DNA from: Shewanella gelidii
GTDB taxonomy: Bacteria; Pseudomonadota; Gammaproteobacteria; Enterobacterales; Shewanellaceae
Assembly (NCBI RefSeq): GCF_014647855.1
Contig: NZ_BMPZ01000008.1
Location: 94,314-158,313, forward strand
Direction: 5' to 3'
DNA: 64,000 bases
Positions 8,380 through 16,589 of this stretch are shown here, piece by piece; the stretch's first letter is position 1; every line of letters begins with the position of its first letter. The translations under genes and the position numbers were made by a program. Under the pieces are notes generated by a model, which worked only from the letters and a program-made list of their open reading frames with translations, made no database searches and was not told where the DNA came from.

Positions 8380-10122
8380 TTAAGCCATACCCACTTCTTC
8401 AGTGTTTACAGGTAATTCACTCATATCTTCTGCGAGTTTTGCAACCTCTTCAATGGTCGTCATGCCCTTCTCTAAATACGCCAATGCCGAATCAAGTAGC
8501 GGCGTAAAATTGGGGCTGTTATTTGCTGCATTAATAAAGTCTTGTGGATTGCCTGTTCGCATCGCCTCAATCATGGTTTCATCGAGTTCAAGCACTTCAA
8601 AGACACCGATTCGACCACGATAACCGGTGCTATTACAGCTTTGACACCCCAGCCCCTTGCGAAGTTTGGCTTGCGAGAAATCTCGCTCTGTTACGCTATT
8701 CACCCAAGCTTTGTCTTGTAAATTCAGTTGATAATCAACAGCACAATTTTGACAAACGCGACGAACAAGGCGCTGGGCGATAATTACACGTAGCGCACTC
8801 GCCACCAGATACGGTGCAGCACCCATATCCAACAAACGCAAAGCACTAGTCACCGCATCATTGGTGTGCAAAGTAGAAAGTACAAAGTGACCCGTCAAAG
8901 CGCCGCGTAAACCAATCTCTGCGGTTTCTTGGTCCCGCATCTCACCCACCATGATAATGTCGGGGTCTTGACGTAATGTTGTTCGTAGCACGTTGGAAAA
9001 ATCGAGGCCAATTTTATGGTTGATCTGCACCTGATTGATCCGTGGTAACTGATATTCAACCGGGTCTTCAACAGTAATAATTTTGGTATCCGCGCTGTTG
9101 AGCTCACTTAGGATCCCATACAGTGTTGTGGTTTTACCACTACCCGTGGGCCCCGTTACAAGCAACATGCCATGGGGACGTTTAATTTGTTTACGGATGC
9201 GCTCTAAAATGTGCGGTGGCATTCCGGTTTCGTTCAAAGTTAACAGGCCAGCGGATTGATCCAGCAAACGCATGACAACCGACTCACCATGATATATCGG
9301 CATCGTCGACATCCGCACATCAATTTTGTGCCCTTTCACTTCCATATGGAAACGACCATCTTGTGGCAAGCGTTTCTCAGAAATATCGAGCCCAGACATG
9401 AGCTTTAGACGCAGTACCAAAGCTGCTGCAATATTCACCTCTTGCAATACGGTCTCTTGTAACTGCCCATCAATACGCTGGCGGATCCGAAGTACTTTTT
9501 CACCGGGTTCAATATGAATATCAGAAGCACGCATTTTTACGGCGTCTTCAAAAATCGTCTGTAAAAGTCGGACAACCGTAGTTTCATTATCACTATCAGA
9601 CTCAGTTAAGCTCGCCAAATCGAACATGTCATCAGCGGCATATTCTTCTTCAAGCTTGCCTGCAATCTCAGCAATCTCACCGGTCAAGCGATATAAGTTA
9701 TCGAACGCTTCTAGCAATTGCTGCTCAGGAACTACCGCTAGCTCAATCGTCCGAGGAGCTAGTTGCGCCTCAATATTGTCTAATGCTTGTAAATCAGCAG
9801 GATCGCTCATTGCAATCAATGCGCTGTCGCCTCGATCTTCGACGACCAACGCTCGGTAACGGCGAGCTTGCACCTCAGGTAAAAGCCCAACCACATCAGG
9901 AGAAATTGCACGCTTACTAATATCTAAATAAGGGATATTGAGCTGTTGAGATAAAAATTGCAGCAACTGCTCTTCAGTAATACTGCCAAGCTCAATCAGC
10001 GTATAGCCTAGCTTTCTGCCTGAAGTACGCTGCTGTGATAGCGCTTGCTGCAGCTGCGATTCAGTAATGATCAGCTCTTGTACTAGCAAATCACCTAGAC
10101 GCATCTTCAACTTTGGCTTCAT
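8380..10122 (-). CDS. mshE: MSHA pilus extension ATPase MshE
   Basis: A GspE/PilB family ATPase of 580 aa. The N-terminus has two MshEN motifs (RLGDLLVQELIITESQLQQA and KLGYTLIELGSITEEQLLQF), the 24-residue units known to bind c-di-GMP. The catalytic domain has Walker A (GPTGSGKTTT, about residue 330), an Asp-box, Walker B (DPDIIMVGEMRDQET) and a His-box (LSTLHTNDA). A tetracysteine metal site (CQNC, then CQSC) lies near the C-terminus. The start ATG overlaps the mshN stop as TAATG, with an AGGAG motif upstream. It should power MshA polymerisation in response to c-di-GMP. Confidence 0.95.
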   Translation of the reverse strand: MKPKLKMRLGDLLVQELIITESQLQQALSQQRTSGRKLGYTLIELGSITEEQLLQFLSQQLNIPYLDISKRAISPDVVGLLPEVQARRYRALVVEDRGDSALIAMSDPADLQALDNIEAQLAPRTIELAVVPEQQLLEAFDNLYRLTGEIAEIAGKLEEEYAADDMFDLASLTESDSDNETTVVRLLQTIFEDAVKMRASDIHIEPGEKVLRIRQRIDGQLQETVLQEVNIAAALVLRLKLMSGLDISEKRLPQDGRFHMEVKGHKIDVRMSTMPIYHGESVVMRLLDQSAGLLTLNETGMPPHILERIRKQIKRPHGMLLVTGPTGSGKTTTLYGILSELNSADTKIITVEDPVEYQLPRINQVQINHKIGLDFSNVLRTTLRQDPDIIMVGEMRDQETAEIGLRGALTGHFVLSTLHTNDAVTSALRLLDMGAAPYLVASALRVIIAQRLVRRVCQNCAVDYQLNLQDKAWVNSVTERDFSQAKLRKGLGCQSCNSTGYRGRIGVFEVLELDETMIEAMRTGNPQDFINAANNSPNFTPLLDSALAYLEKGMTTIEEVAKLAEDMSELPVNTEEVGMA

Positions 10123-11315
10123 TAACTATCTCCTAACTGCACAAGTCGTGCTTCAATGTATTCTGCGGCTTGTGCCGATAAACCCGACTTGGTTAACGCA
10201 AACTGATAAGCTGCTTTGGCATCGGTATATTTTTGCTGTGAGTCCAGTGCATGGGCAAGTCCCATCCACCATCGCCCTTGATTGGGCTCAGCACGTACAA
10301 GCTGCCGATATGCCTTCTCTGCAAGCGGGTTGTCCCCTACTTTTTGGGCAAGATCGGTCTGCTGAAGCCACTTCTGACGGGCAAAATCGCCGAAGTCAGG
10401 AATATCAGTCAGTACGGCAATCGCTTGTTTAAAATCACCTGATGCTTGATGCACACGCGATAACAACAATGAAAGCTCGGAATTATCAGGGTAAAGAACC
10501 AAGCCCTGAGTCAACACGGTTGCAGCCTGTGGCAGCTGATTTCGCCCGAAATAAAGCGCAGCTAATTGTTTGCGAGTTTGATGATCGGCTGCATTCAATA
10601 CCAAGGTTTGATTGTATGCAGCTATTGCTTCATCTAAACGACCAAGGCTCTCAGCCCGTTTCGCCGCTTGCGCTGACTTCTGACCAAGCTCTTTGGCTGA
10701 AAGTTTAACTTCCTTCACCGCCATGTTGACGGGAGCAACGGACGGCGACTTTACAACAGCGACTTTCTTGGTGACTGGTTGTGCAACTTTCGCTGCAACT
10801 TTGGCTACTTGGGGGGATTTAGGTTGCGGAACTTGGGTTTGAGTTTGGGTTTGCCTAGCTTCCTTTTCACTTGCAAAAGACGCGACACGCTCTTGAATCG
10901 GTGTGACCTCAGCCATAGCAAGTTGCTCTGCCCCCGAAGCATGAGAACCTTTGTTCTGAATCTTATCGACCAACTCTGTATCGGTAGGTTCACGACTGGC
11001 TATCGCCGCGTTGTTTCCATCAATCATGGCAGGCTGAATCGTGTGTTCTTCGGTTGCTTTTTCTGCCTTCTTTTGTGTGTGTTCCACATAAGAAGTGGCC
11101 GAGGGTGACGCAATATCCGCTTTTAAACTCTGCCAATATTGATAACCAAAAACGGCGGCACCGCCAAGAGTCAGTGACACAGCGCAAGCCGCAAATAATA
11201 CCGAATAACCTTGTTTTTTAGTTTGTGGCGGCACTCGTACGGCTGGCACCTGCTCAACAGCATGGGGCTGCTGGCGGGTGTCTAGGTCTTTGAGCATTTG
11301 ATTTATCACACTCAT
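10122..11315 (-). CDS. mshN: MSHA biogenesis protein MshN (TPR protein)
   Basis: A 397-aa protein with a short cytoplasmic N-terminus, one membrane segment (about 36-56), a low-complexity linker rich in Ala, Lys, Gln and Pro (about 70-205), and tetratricopeptide repeats towards the C-terminus (AIAAYNQTLVLNAADHQTRK, LPQAATVLTQGLVLYPDNSE and later units). It starts with MSVINQMLKDLDTRQ, which is typical of MshN. The start overlaps the mshM stop as ATGA. It is probably a periplasmic assembly factor. Confidence 0.88.
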   Translation of the reverse strand: MSVINQMLKDLDTRQQPHAVEQVPAVRVPPQTKKQGYSVLFAACAVSLTLGGAAVFGYQYWQSLKADIASPSATSYVEHTQKKAEKATEEHTIQPAMIDGNNAAIASREPTDTELVDKIQNKGSHASGAEQLAMAEVTPIQERVASFASEKEARQTQTQTQVPQPKSPQVAKVAAKVAQPVTKKVAVVKSPSVAPVNMAVKEVKLSAKELGQKSAQAAKRAESLGRLDEAIAAYNQTLVLNAADHQTRKQLAALYFGRNQLPQAATVLTQGLVLYPDNSELSLLLSRVHQASGDFKQAIAVLTDIPDFGDFARQKWLQQTDLAQKVGDNPLAEKAYRQLVRAEPNQGRWWMGLAHALDSQQKYTDAKAAYQFALTKSGLSAQAAEYIEARLVQLGDS

Positions 11316-12208
11316 AGACTTACCTTCACAAAAATGGCGCCGAGGGTGAGCACAAATAATAACGCCATGAGCTTCGGCTGCCAGCTGGCATTTACAGATA
11401 CGGCATCTTCAGTATCTTCAACTGCGTCTTTCAAATGTTGAAAGCTCACTTTGTGATGACCACAGCCATAGGTCAACATGAGCGCTTTATGGGCGATAAT
11501 ATTAATAAGACGGGGGATCCCTCGAGACATTCGATGCAGCATTCGTAAACTACGTTTATCAAATACACCATCTCCCCCATAACCAGCAATTCCCATGCGA
11601 TATTGAATATAAGCCTGGGTTTCTTCCATTGTTAATGGGCGCAATTTATAACTAAAAGTTATGCGTTGGCGTAATTGTCTAAAATCACTGCTTTGGAGCC
11701 GTTCATCAAGCTCAGGCTGACCGAATAAAACAACTTGTAAAAGCTTACGGTTCTCTGTTTCTAAATTCGTAAAAAGACGCAATGCTTCTAAGCTCTCATT
11801 GGGCAAAGCTTGCGCCTCATCGAGCACAAGAATCACAGCATTACCATGGGCACTCAACGCCATTAGTTGCTGCTGGATCATCCCCGTGAGCTGCTGCTGG
11901 TCTAAATTCTCTGAATATTGGAGACCGAGCTCTTTTGCAACTGCCCAGCGCAACTCGTCGGGAGAAAGGTAAGGATTGGGTAAATAAGCGCAGCGATATT
12001 TCTCAGGCAAATCGTTCATTAACTTACGGCAAATCAGGGTTTTTCCCGTCCCCACTTCACCAGTCACTTTGATAAACCCTTCACCTGTCTGCAACGCCGT
12101 TTGCAATACTTGTAGCGCTTCTACATGGGGCGTTAACCCAAAAAAGAAGCCTGTATTTGGCGTAAGTGAGAATGGTGCCTGATTTAGTCCAAAGTGAGTC
12201 AAATACAT
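11312..12208 (-). CDS. mshM: MSHA biogenesis AAA ATPase MshM (ExeA-like)
   Basis: An ExeA/GspA-type ATPase of 298 aa from the ATG at 12208 (MYLTHFGLNQAPFSLTPN). The frame stays open a further 28 codons upstream, but these overlap mshL and are not typical of the family; the chosen start lies 4 nt after the mshL stop. It has Walker A (GEVGTGKTLICR), Walker B (VILVLDEAQALPNE), a sensor-like region (FGQPELDERL), and a C-terminal membrane segment (LMALLFVLTLGAIFV). In related systems this ATPase assists secretin or peptidoglycan assembly. Confidence 0.9.
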   Translation of the reverse strand: MYLTHFGLNQAPFSLTPNTGFFFGLTPHVEALQVLQTALQTGEGFIKVTGEVGTGKTLICRKLMNDLPEKYRCAYLPNPYLSPDELRWAVAKELGLQYSENLDQQQLTGMIQQQLMALSAHGNAVILVLDEAQALPNESLEALRLFTNLETENRKLLQVVLFGQPELDERLQSSDFRQLRQRITFSYKLRPLTMEETQAYIQYRMGIAGYGGDGVFDKRSLRMLHRMSRGIPRLINIIAHKALMLTYGCGHHKVSFQHLKDAVEDTEDAVSVNASWQPKLMALLFVLTLGAIFVKVSL

Positions 12209-12212
12209 TGAA

Positions 12213-13871
12213 TTACGGCCCTTCTGGGTACCAGCGATCCAAAAGTTTCTTCGAACGCTGTAATTCTTGCTTCCAAGTATTGCCATCGACAACCGTCGGT
12301 TTCAAGAGAATCACAAGCTCTGTCTTCTTGGCCTTCTTGCTCCGGTTAGTAAATGCTTCACCTAAATAAGGAATATCTCCAAGGAAAGGAACTTTAGATA
12401 CAAGTTCGACATTCTCACTCTTCATTAAGCCACCAATCACGACAACCTCTCCGGATGCAGCTTTAATAATGGTATCCGACTCTCGAATGTCACTTTGGGC
12501 GAGTGGTAGCTCTAGATCGCTGTCAGATATTTTGACAATTTTGGTTTGTTCTTGCACATCGATAACGGAGGGATGGATATGCAACAAGACATTACCTTCG
12601 CCATCAATTTGCGGTGTAACATCAAGCGCAATCCCAGAAAAGAATGGCGTTAATTCGACTTCAGGCGTTGTTACTGGTGTTGTTCCCGCAACCGTGGTTG
12701 ATGAAACCTCAGTAACAAAGTACTCATCCGTGCCCACTTTAATTACCGCTTTTTGATTGTTCGAAGCGGTCACTCTCGGGCTCGAGAGTACATCAACGTC
12801 CCCTTGTGTATCGAGTAGGCTTACCACAGCGGAAAAATCGCCATCCTTATCGATACCAATCGTTGCTGCGCCACCAAGCGCAGTAGAAATCGCATCACCG
12901 AATGCGTTTCCTGCAGAGGTCGAGAAGGTAATCGCTTTATCACCGCTACCGCCCGCGACTTGCTGCCAATTAATCCCTTGCTGATAACCGTCAGAGAGGG
13001 TCACTTCGATAATCTTCGCTTCTAAAACAACCTGCCTTTGCAAATGCGTCTCCGCAGTTTTTAGAAAGTGACTCACTTGACGAAGTTCATCGGGAAGAGC
13101 TCGCACAGTCACTAGCCCTGCAAGCGGAGAAATCATGACACGGCGTCCACCAGACTTACTGCCAACAATTGACTCTAGCGTGGTTTGCAAATCCGACCAA
13201 AAATCAGATTTAGTTTTTGAAGAGATAAAAGTGCCATTGCTACCAGTATTACTTTCACCATTACTGCTGTTGGAATTATTGCCGCTATTGCCATTGTCAC
13301 CGTTATTATTGTCTGAGCCCGATTCGTTTTCATCGGAGATCCTGCCCGAAGTAACGGAGGTCATCGACAAGCCTTGCCGCTCCATATACAGGTAATTCAA
13401 TGCAAATGTTTCGGTACGCATTCCTGCAGGGAAGACTCTTAATATTTTTCCCTGTCGGCTAATTTCATAGCCGTAGATATCTTCTACAACCTGCATTACT
13501 TCGCTTAAGGTCACGCCTTTCAGTGAGAGCGAAATACGACCTTCGACCTGAGGGTGAACGGCCATGCTAAACGGCGTTCCAGCCACCAAGCTGGGGAAGA
13601 ATACTTTTGCATCAACATCACTTGCAGACACATCAATGCGACGCTCAGTTTGTGTGACTGGTGCAATACCAGACAGCAGCCCTTGCGCAGTTAATTCTTG
13701 TTGCACCCCCAGAGGAAGACTTGCTGGCGGAGGTACCACTTTGGGCTTTTCTGCGGTTGTCGTTAGCTGCTTGAGTTCTTGCTTTGAAGCTTCTGGCTGC
13801 GGCCTGTCAGTAGACTGACAAGCGACTAAACATAGCACGAGCAGAGACATGATTGATTTTTTGAAAGTCAT
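12213..13871 (-). CDS. mshL: MSHA outer-membrane secretin MshL
   Basis: A secretin of 552 aa with a lipoprotein signal (LLVLCLVACQS, lipobox Cys18). An N-terminal secretin/TonB-type short domain (about 68-155) is followed by a linker rich in Asn, Ser and Gly (about 183-213), an N1-like domain and the secretin core with VIGGLMKSENVELVSKVPFL and the closing ELVILLKPTVVDG. It forms the outer-membrane pore for the pilus. The low-complexity linker is probably variable between strains. Confidence 0.93.
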   Translation of the reverse strand: MTFKKSIMSLLVLCLVACQSTDRPQPEASKQELKQLTTTAEKPKVVPPPASLPLGVQQELTAQGLLSGIAPVTQTERRIDVSASDVDAKVFFPSLVAGTPFSMAVHPQVEGRISLSLKGVTLSEVMQVVEDIYGYEISRQGKILRVFPAGMRTETFALNYLYMERQGLSMTSVTSGRISDENESGSDNNNGDNGNSGNNSNSSNGESNTGSNGTFISSKTKSDFWSDLQTTLESIVGSKSGGRRVMISPLAGLVTVRALPDELRQVSHFLKTAETHLQRQVVLEAKIIEVTLSDGYQQGINWQQVAGGSGDKAITFSTSAGNAFGDAISTALGGAATIGIDKDGDFSAVVSLLDTQGDVDVLSSPRVTASNNQKAVIKVGTDEYFVTEVSSTTVAGTTPVTTPEVELTPFFSGIALDVTPQIDGEGNVLLHIHPSVIDVQEQTKIVKISDSDLELPLAQSDIRESDTIIKAASGEVVVIGGLMKSENVELVSKVPFLGDIPYLGEAFTNRSKKAKKTELVILLKPTVVDGNTWKQELQRSKKLLDRWYPEGP

Positions 13872-13873
13872 TT

Positions 13874-14221
13874 CTATTTTCCTACACTCTCTGTGATTGC
13901 TTCAAACAATTTAAACTTTCTTCCACTACTCAGGGTTACAGAGTCTGCGTCGATTCTGCGAATTTTACTGCCGAGTACTCGGTCACCGACCTCATAAATG
14001 CGACCATTAATAACCGCACTCGAACCTTTTCCCGCGCGCATCACACTTTGCAGTACGATTTGAGTTTTCGGAGCAGCATTTTGTGCTGAACTGGTTCCGA
14101 CGACAACGCTCGGTAAAGTTGGGTCTCGCAGTTGCTCCCCTTGGGCTGCCACTGCAACACACACCAACATAAACGCTAGTATTTGGCTAATTTTGGCTTG
14201 CAACACTAATAAAGTCCTCAT
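13874..14221 (-). CDS. mshK: MSHA biogenesis protein MshK (PilP-like)
   Basis: A 115-aa periplasmic protein with a signal-like hydrophobic N-terminus (ILAFMLVCVAVAAQGE). LRDPTLP is the family signature seen in MshK/PilP-type proteins, and a small beta domain follows (QIVLQSVMRAGKGSSAVING, VGDRVLGSKI). It overlaps the end of mshJ by 35 nt and lies 2 nt before mshL, so it probably couples the inner-membrane complex to the secretin. Confidence 0.85.
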   Translation of the reverse strand: MRTLLVLQAKISQILAFMLVCVAVAAQGEQLRDPTLPSVVVGTSSAQNAAPKTQIVLQSVMRAGKGSSAVINGRIYEVGDRVLGSKIRRIDADSVTLSSGRKFKLFEAITESVGK

Positions 14222-14834
14222 TAATGCTTAGCGTATATATCTCTAGCGTCACCAAGCTATTCGGATGACGCTCCACCTGATAGTCCATTCGTTTCCAGTA
14301 CATTTTGTCGGGCATCGCTTCAACAGATTGGATAAACTTGAGAATAGAAAAATAGTCGCCCTTCACAACGAGCTGGATCCCGTGGCTATACAAGTTCATT
14401 TTTTCTTGCTCGCCAACTTCAATCAAAGGAACTGGTGGGATTGAAGTAAAACTCTGTAGGCGAATGCCTTTAACCTTTGCCAACAAGTCTGACAGCAATT
14501 GGGGCATGTGATCAGCAGGAACCATATCGACCATTTCAAACGCGAGCTGCTCTTCAACCGCTTTCATTTGCTTTGCAATCTCTTGTTGCCGCGCGATAAC
14601 GCCTCTGTTGGGATCGATTGCTAACCTTTGCTTAAGCAACTCTATTTGCTGCACTGCGTAGCCGTTTTCTTGTGTAATTTGATTGGTACTATTTGTGGAC
14701 TGTTGATAAGCCAAAAATGTGGATTCCAGTGGCAAGTATCCGAGCATACCGATGAAGACAAAAACAGCGCCGGCAATCAGGCCGCGCTCACGTCGAGTCA
14801 ATTGATCAAACTTTTGTGCCCATTGCTTCATCAT
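14187..14834 (-). CDS. mshJ: MSHA biogenesis protein MshJ (PilO-like)
   Basis: A 215-aa bitopic membrane protein. One membrane helix near residues 19-36 (GLIAGAVFVFIGMLGYLP) is followed by a coiled coil (about 40-95) and a ferredoxin-like domain typical of PilO/GspM proteins. Its start overlaps the stop of the PilN-like gene. It is expected to form a complex with the PilN-like and PilM-like partners encoded just upstream. Confidence 0.86.
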   Translation of the reverse strand: MMKQWAQKFDQLTRRERGLIAGAVFVFIGMLGYLPLESTFLAYQQSTNSTNQITQENGYAVQQIELLKQRLAIDPNRGVIARQQEIAKQMKAVEEQLAFEMVDMVPADHMPQLLSDLLAKVKGIRLQSFTSIPPVPLIEVGEQEKMNLYSHGIQLVVKGDYFSILKFIQSVEAMPDKMYWKRMDYQVERHPNSLVTLEIYTLSINEDFISVASQN

Positions 14835-15448
14835 TGCACCTTCACCTTATCCGCAGCTTCAAGCGTGCTGGTTAACGTAAAAGACAAGGGGTGGCTATCA
14901 CTTTTCTTCATGCTCATGGTTGCAAACGCATGACCTTTTAATGACTGGGTTTCGGCTAATTTGTCAATCCAACGTGGGACACTATCCGGATATTTGCTAT
15001 AGCCTTGGAATATATATTGGCTCTCATCCACCTGAATTCTTTCAAGCCAAACATTTGCATCCGCCACTTGTGCCAATTCACGCATCATTAATGAGTATCC
15101 TTGGCTGGTCATATTCTCTCTTTGGCTCAATTCATTTAAAAGTAGCCGTTTCAGGTCGAGTTGCTGCTGATCAACCTCTACACGTTTGACAAGCTTTTTG
15201 TCGGCTGTATGCGCAGCGATTTGTGCGTTAAGCTGAGCTATTTCATTGTCATGAATCTGCTTTTCCACATTAGCTGCAGCGAGTGCTGATTTTTGGTTTT
15301 CAAGTTGCCAATAACCCAATCCGTTCAAACCACAAACGATCATTAAAAATACAAGGCTCCATACCATTAAGCGCTGGAACGAAAGGCGAAGCTTTACCGG
15401 AAGCAAAGCATCTGAATATAAATTGATTCGGGTTTTGTTTGCCGACAT
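14831..15448 (-). CDS. mshI2: MSHA biogenesis protein MshI2 (PilN-like)
   Basis: A 205-aa PilN-like protein. A short cytoplasmic N-terminus (MSANKTRINLYSDALLP; the INLY motif is what PilM binds in related systems) is followed by one membrane helix (about 27-46), a coiled coil (about 50-110) and a ferredoxin-like domain. The start overlaps the mshI stop as TAATG. Some annotations simply call it MSHA biogenesis protein or PilN. Confidence 0.83.
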   Translation of the reverse strand: MSANKTRINLYSDALLPVKLRLSFQRLMVWSLVFLMIVCGLNGLGYWQLENQKSALAAANVEKQIHDNEIAQLNAQIAAHTADKKLVKRVEVDQQQLDLKRLLLNELSQRENMTSQGYSLMMRELAQVADANVWLERIQVDESQYIFQGYSKYPDSVPRWIDKLAETQSLKGHAFATMSMKKSDSHPLSFTLTSTLEAADKVKVQ

Positions 15449-16329
15449 TACACAGCCTCCCGCGCAAACTCGCCGAATGATAATTGGGCAATTCTTTCAG
15501 CAACGCTCGTTTTATCCAGTGCGCAAACGGTTTGATTAAAGTTCACTGCAACCAATTGAGCTAAAGCAGCAGCTTCACCTTCCATCAATATTTGGATTTC
15601 ATTCACTGGTGGCTGGCGAAGTTGACTTTCGTAGTAATCCATCGAACGTTGAATTTCTAAACTCAGGTTGTCTGCACTTCCGTAACTCAACTCATCGGCA
15701 GAGCTCTTGTCAACCTGATTAAACCCCCGGATCCGTCGCTGCATATAAAGCTCGCCTTGACGAATGACCGTTAACAACAGCTCTTGTTCTGGCAAATGAC
15801 AAATCAACATACGAGAGGCTTCATCCTCTCGCGTTAAATTACTTAGGATTAGCTCTTCGATACTCACACCAGCAATCAACAAATCATGCTGCTCAGCTGC
15901 GGCAGCAATACTTTGCATCATCGTCTTATCAACAACGACCACATTAATTTTTGCAATACTTGCAATGGGAGACGCGAAATAGTCGAGGTGAATGTTTGCC
16001 ACTGGCACACTGACCAAATCCTTCACGGCCCAGAGCAGTGCCTGAGGAATTTCAGCATCATCCACTGCGGGCTTATCGGCTAAAATGACCTGATACAAGC
16101 TTGCTGCAAGCGTAATATGCATCTTGCTTGCAGGACAATGCTTAGCCACTTGAGCAAAAGCATCATGCCAATCATTATTTTGCAGCTCAAAAGTCTGATA
16201 TTTCTCAGGTTCCGTTGCTGTCGCAGGGCAAAAAACACAAAGTCGAGTCTCGCTAAGATAGACACCTATCTCAGTTTTCGCAGATGATTTTTTCCAAAAT
16301 GCGAACTGATTCGCCAGACTTTTACCCAT
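15448..16329 (-). CDS. mshI: MSHA biogenesis protein MshI (PilM-like)
   Basis: An actin-fold PilM-like protein of 293 aa from the ATG at 16329 (MGKSLANQFAFWKKSS); a longer form would need a TTG at 16365. It lacks membrane segments and should be cytoplasmic, bound to the INLY tail of the PilN-like protein. The segment PALLWAVKDLV (here QALLWAVKDLVSVPVANIHL) is typical. It is the first gene of the main run of overlapping msh genes, so a promoter is expected in the 260 nt before it. Confidence 0.85.
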   Translation of the reverse strand: MGKSLANQFAFWKKSSAKTEIGVYLSETRLCVFCPATATEPEKYQTFELQNNDWHDAFAQVAKHCPASKMHITLAASLYQVILADKPAVDDAEIPQALLWAVKDLVSVPVANIHLDYFASPIASIAKINVVVVDKTMMQSIAAAAEQHDLLIAGVSIEELILSNLTREDEASRMLICHLPEQELLLTVIRQGELYMQRRIRGFNQVDKSSADELSYGSADNLSLEIQRSMDYYESQLRQPPVNEIQILMEGEAAALAQLVAVNFNQTVCALDKTSVAERIAQLSFGEFAREAV

Positions 16330-16589
16330 AAAAATTAAACATATCCATTTGAAATATAAAAACAAAGCCGCGCCTGCAATAGTATAAAAACCATGTATTG
16401 ACTGCGCAGATGCATTCCCGAAAAGGACAATATTTAAAGCAAGATACGACTAATTTTGCTTAGAATAATAATTGGCATTGTAGTCACTAATTGACTTATT
16501 TTACAGGTAAAATTGGTGAATTTTGCCGCATGCGGTATCCCCCATATTTTAACCTAGCCCAATCTCGTCCATTTATTTACTTAAACTGT
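16330..16589 (-). promoter_or_regulatory. Upstream region of the mshI-Q operon
   Basis: About 260 nt of AT-rich DNA separates mshH from mshI. It holds a 10-bp palindrome (CCGCATGCGG) at about 16527-16536 and, on the minus strand, a TATACT hexamer near 16385 that could be a -10 element; no convincing -35 partner was seen. The main msh promoter probably lies here, but its exact place is not resolved. Confidence 0.4.

Noticed and set aside
12209..12292. N-terminal extension of MshM.
   Set aside because: The extra 28 codons overlap the end of mshL and are unlike MshM proteins; the ATG at 12208 has a good position after the mshL stop.
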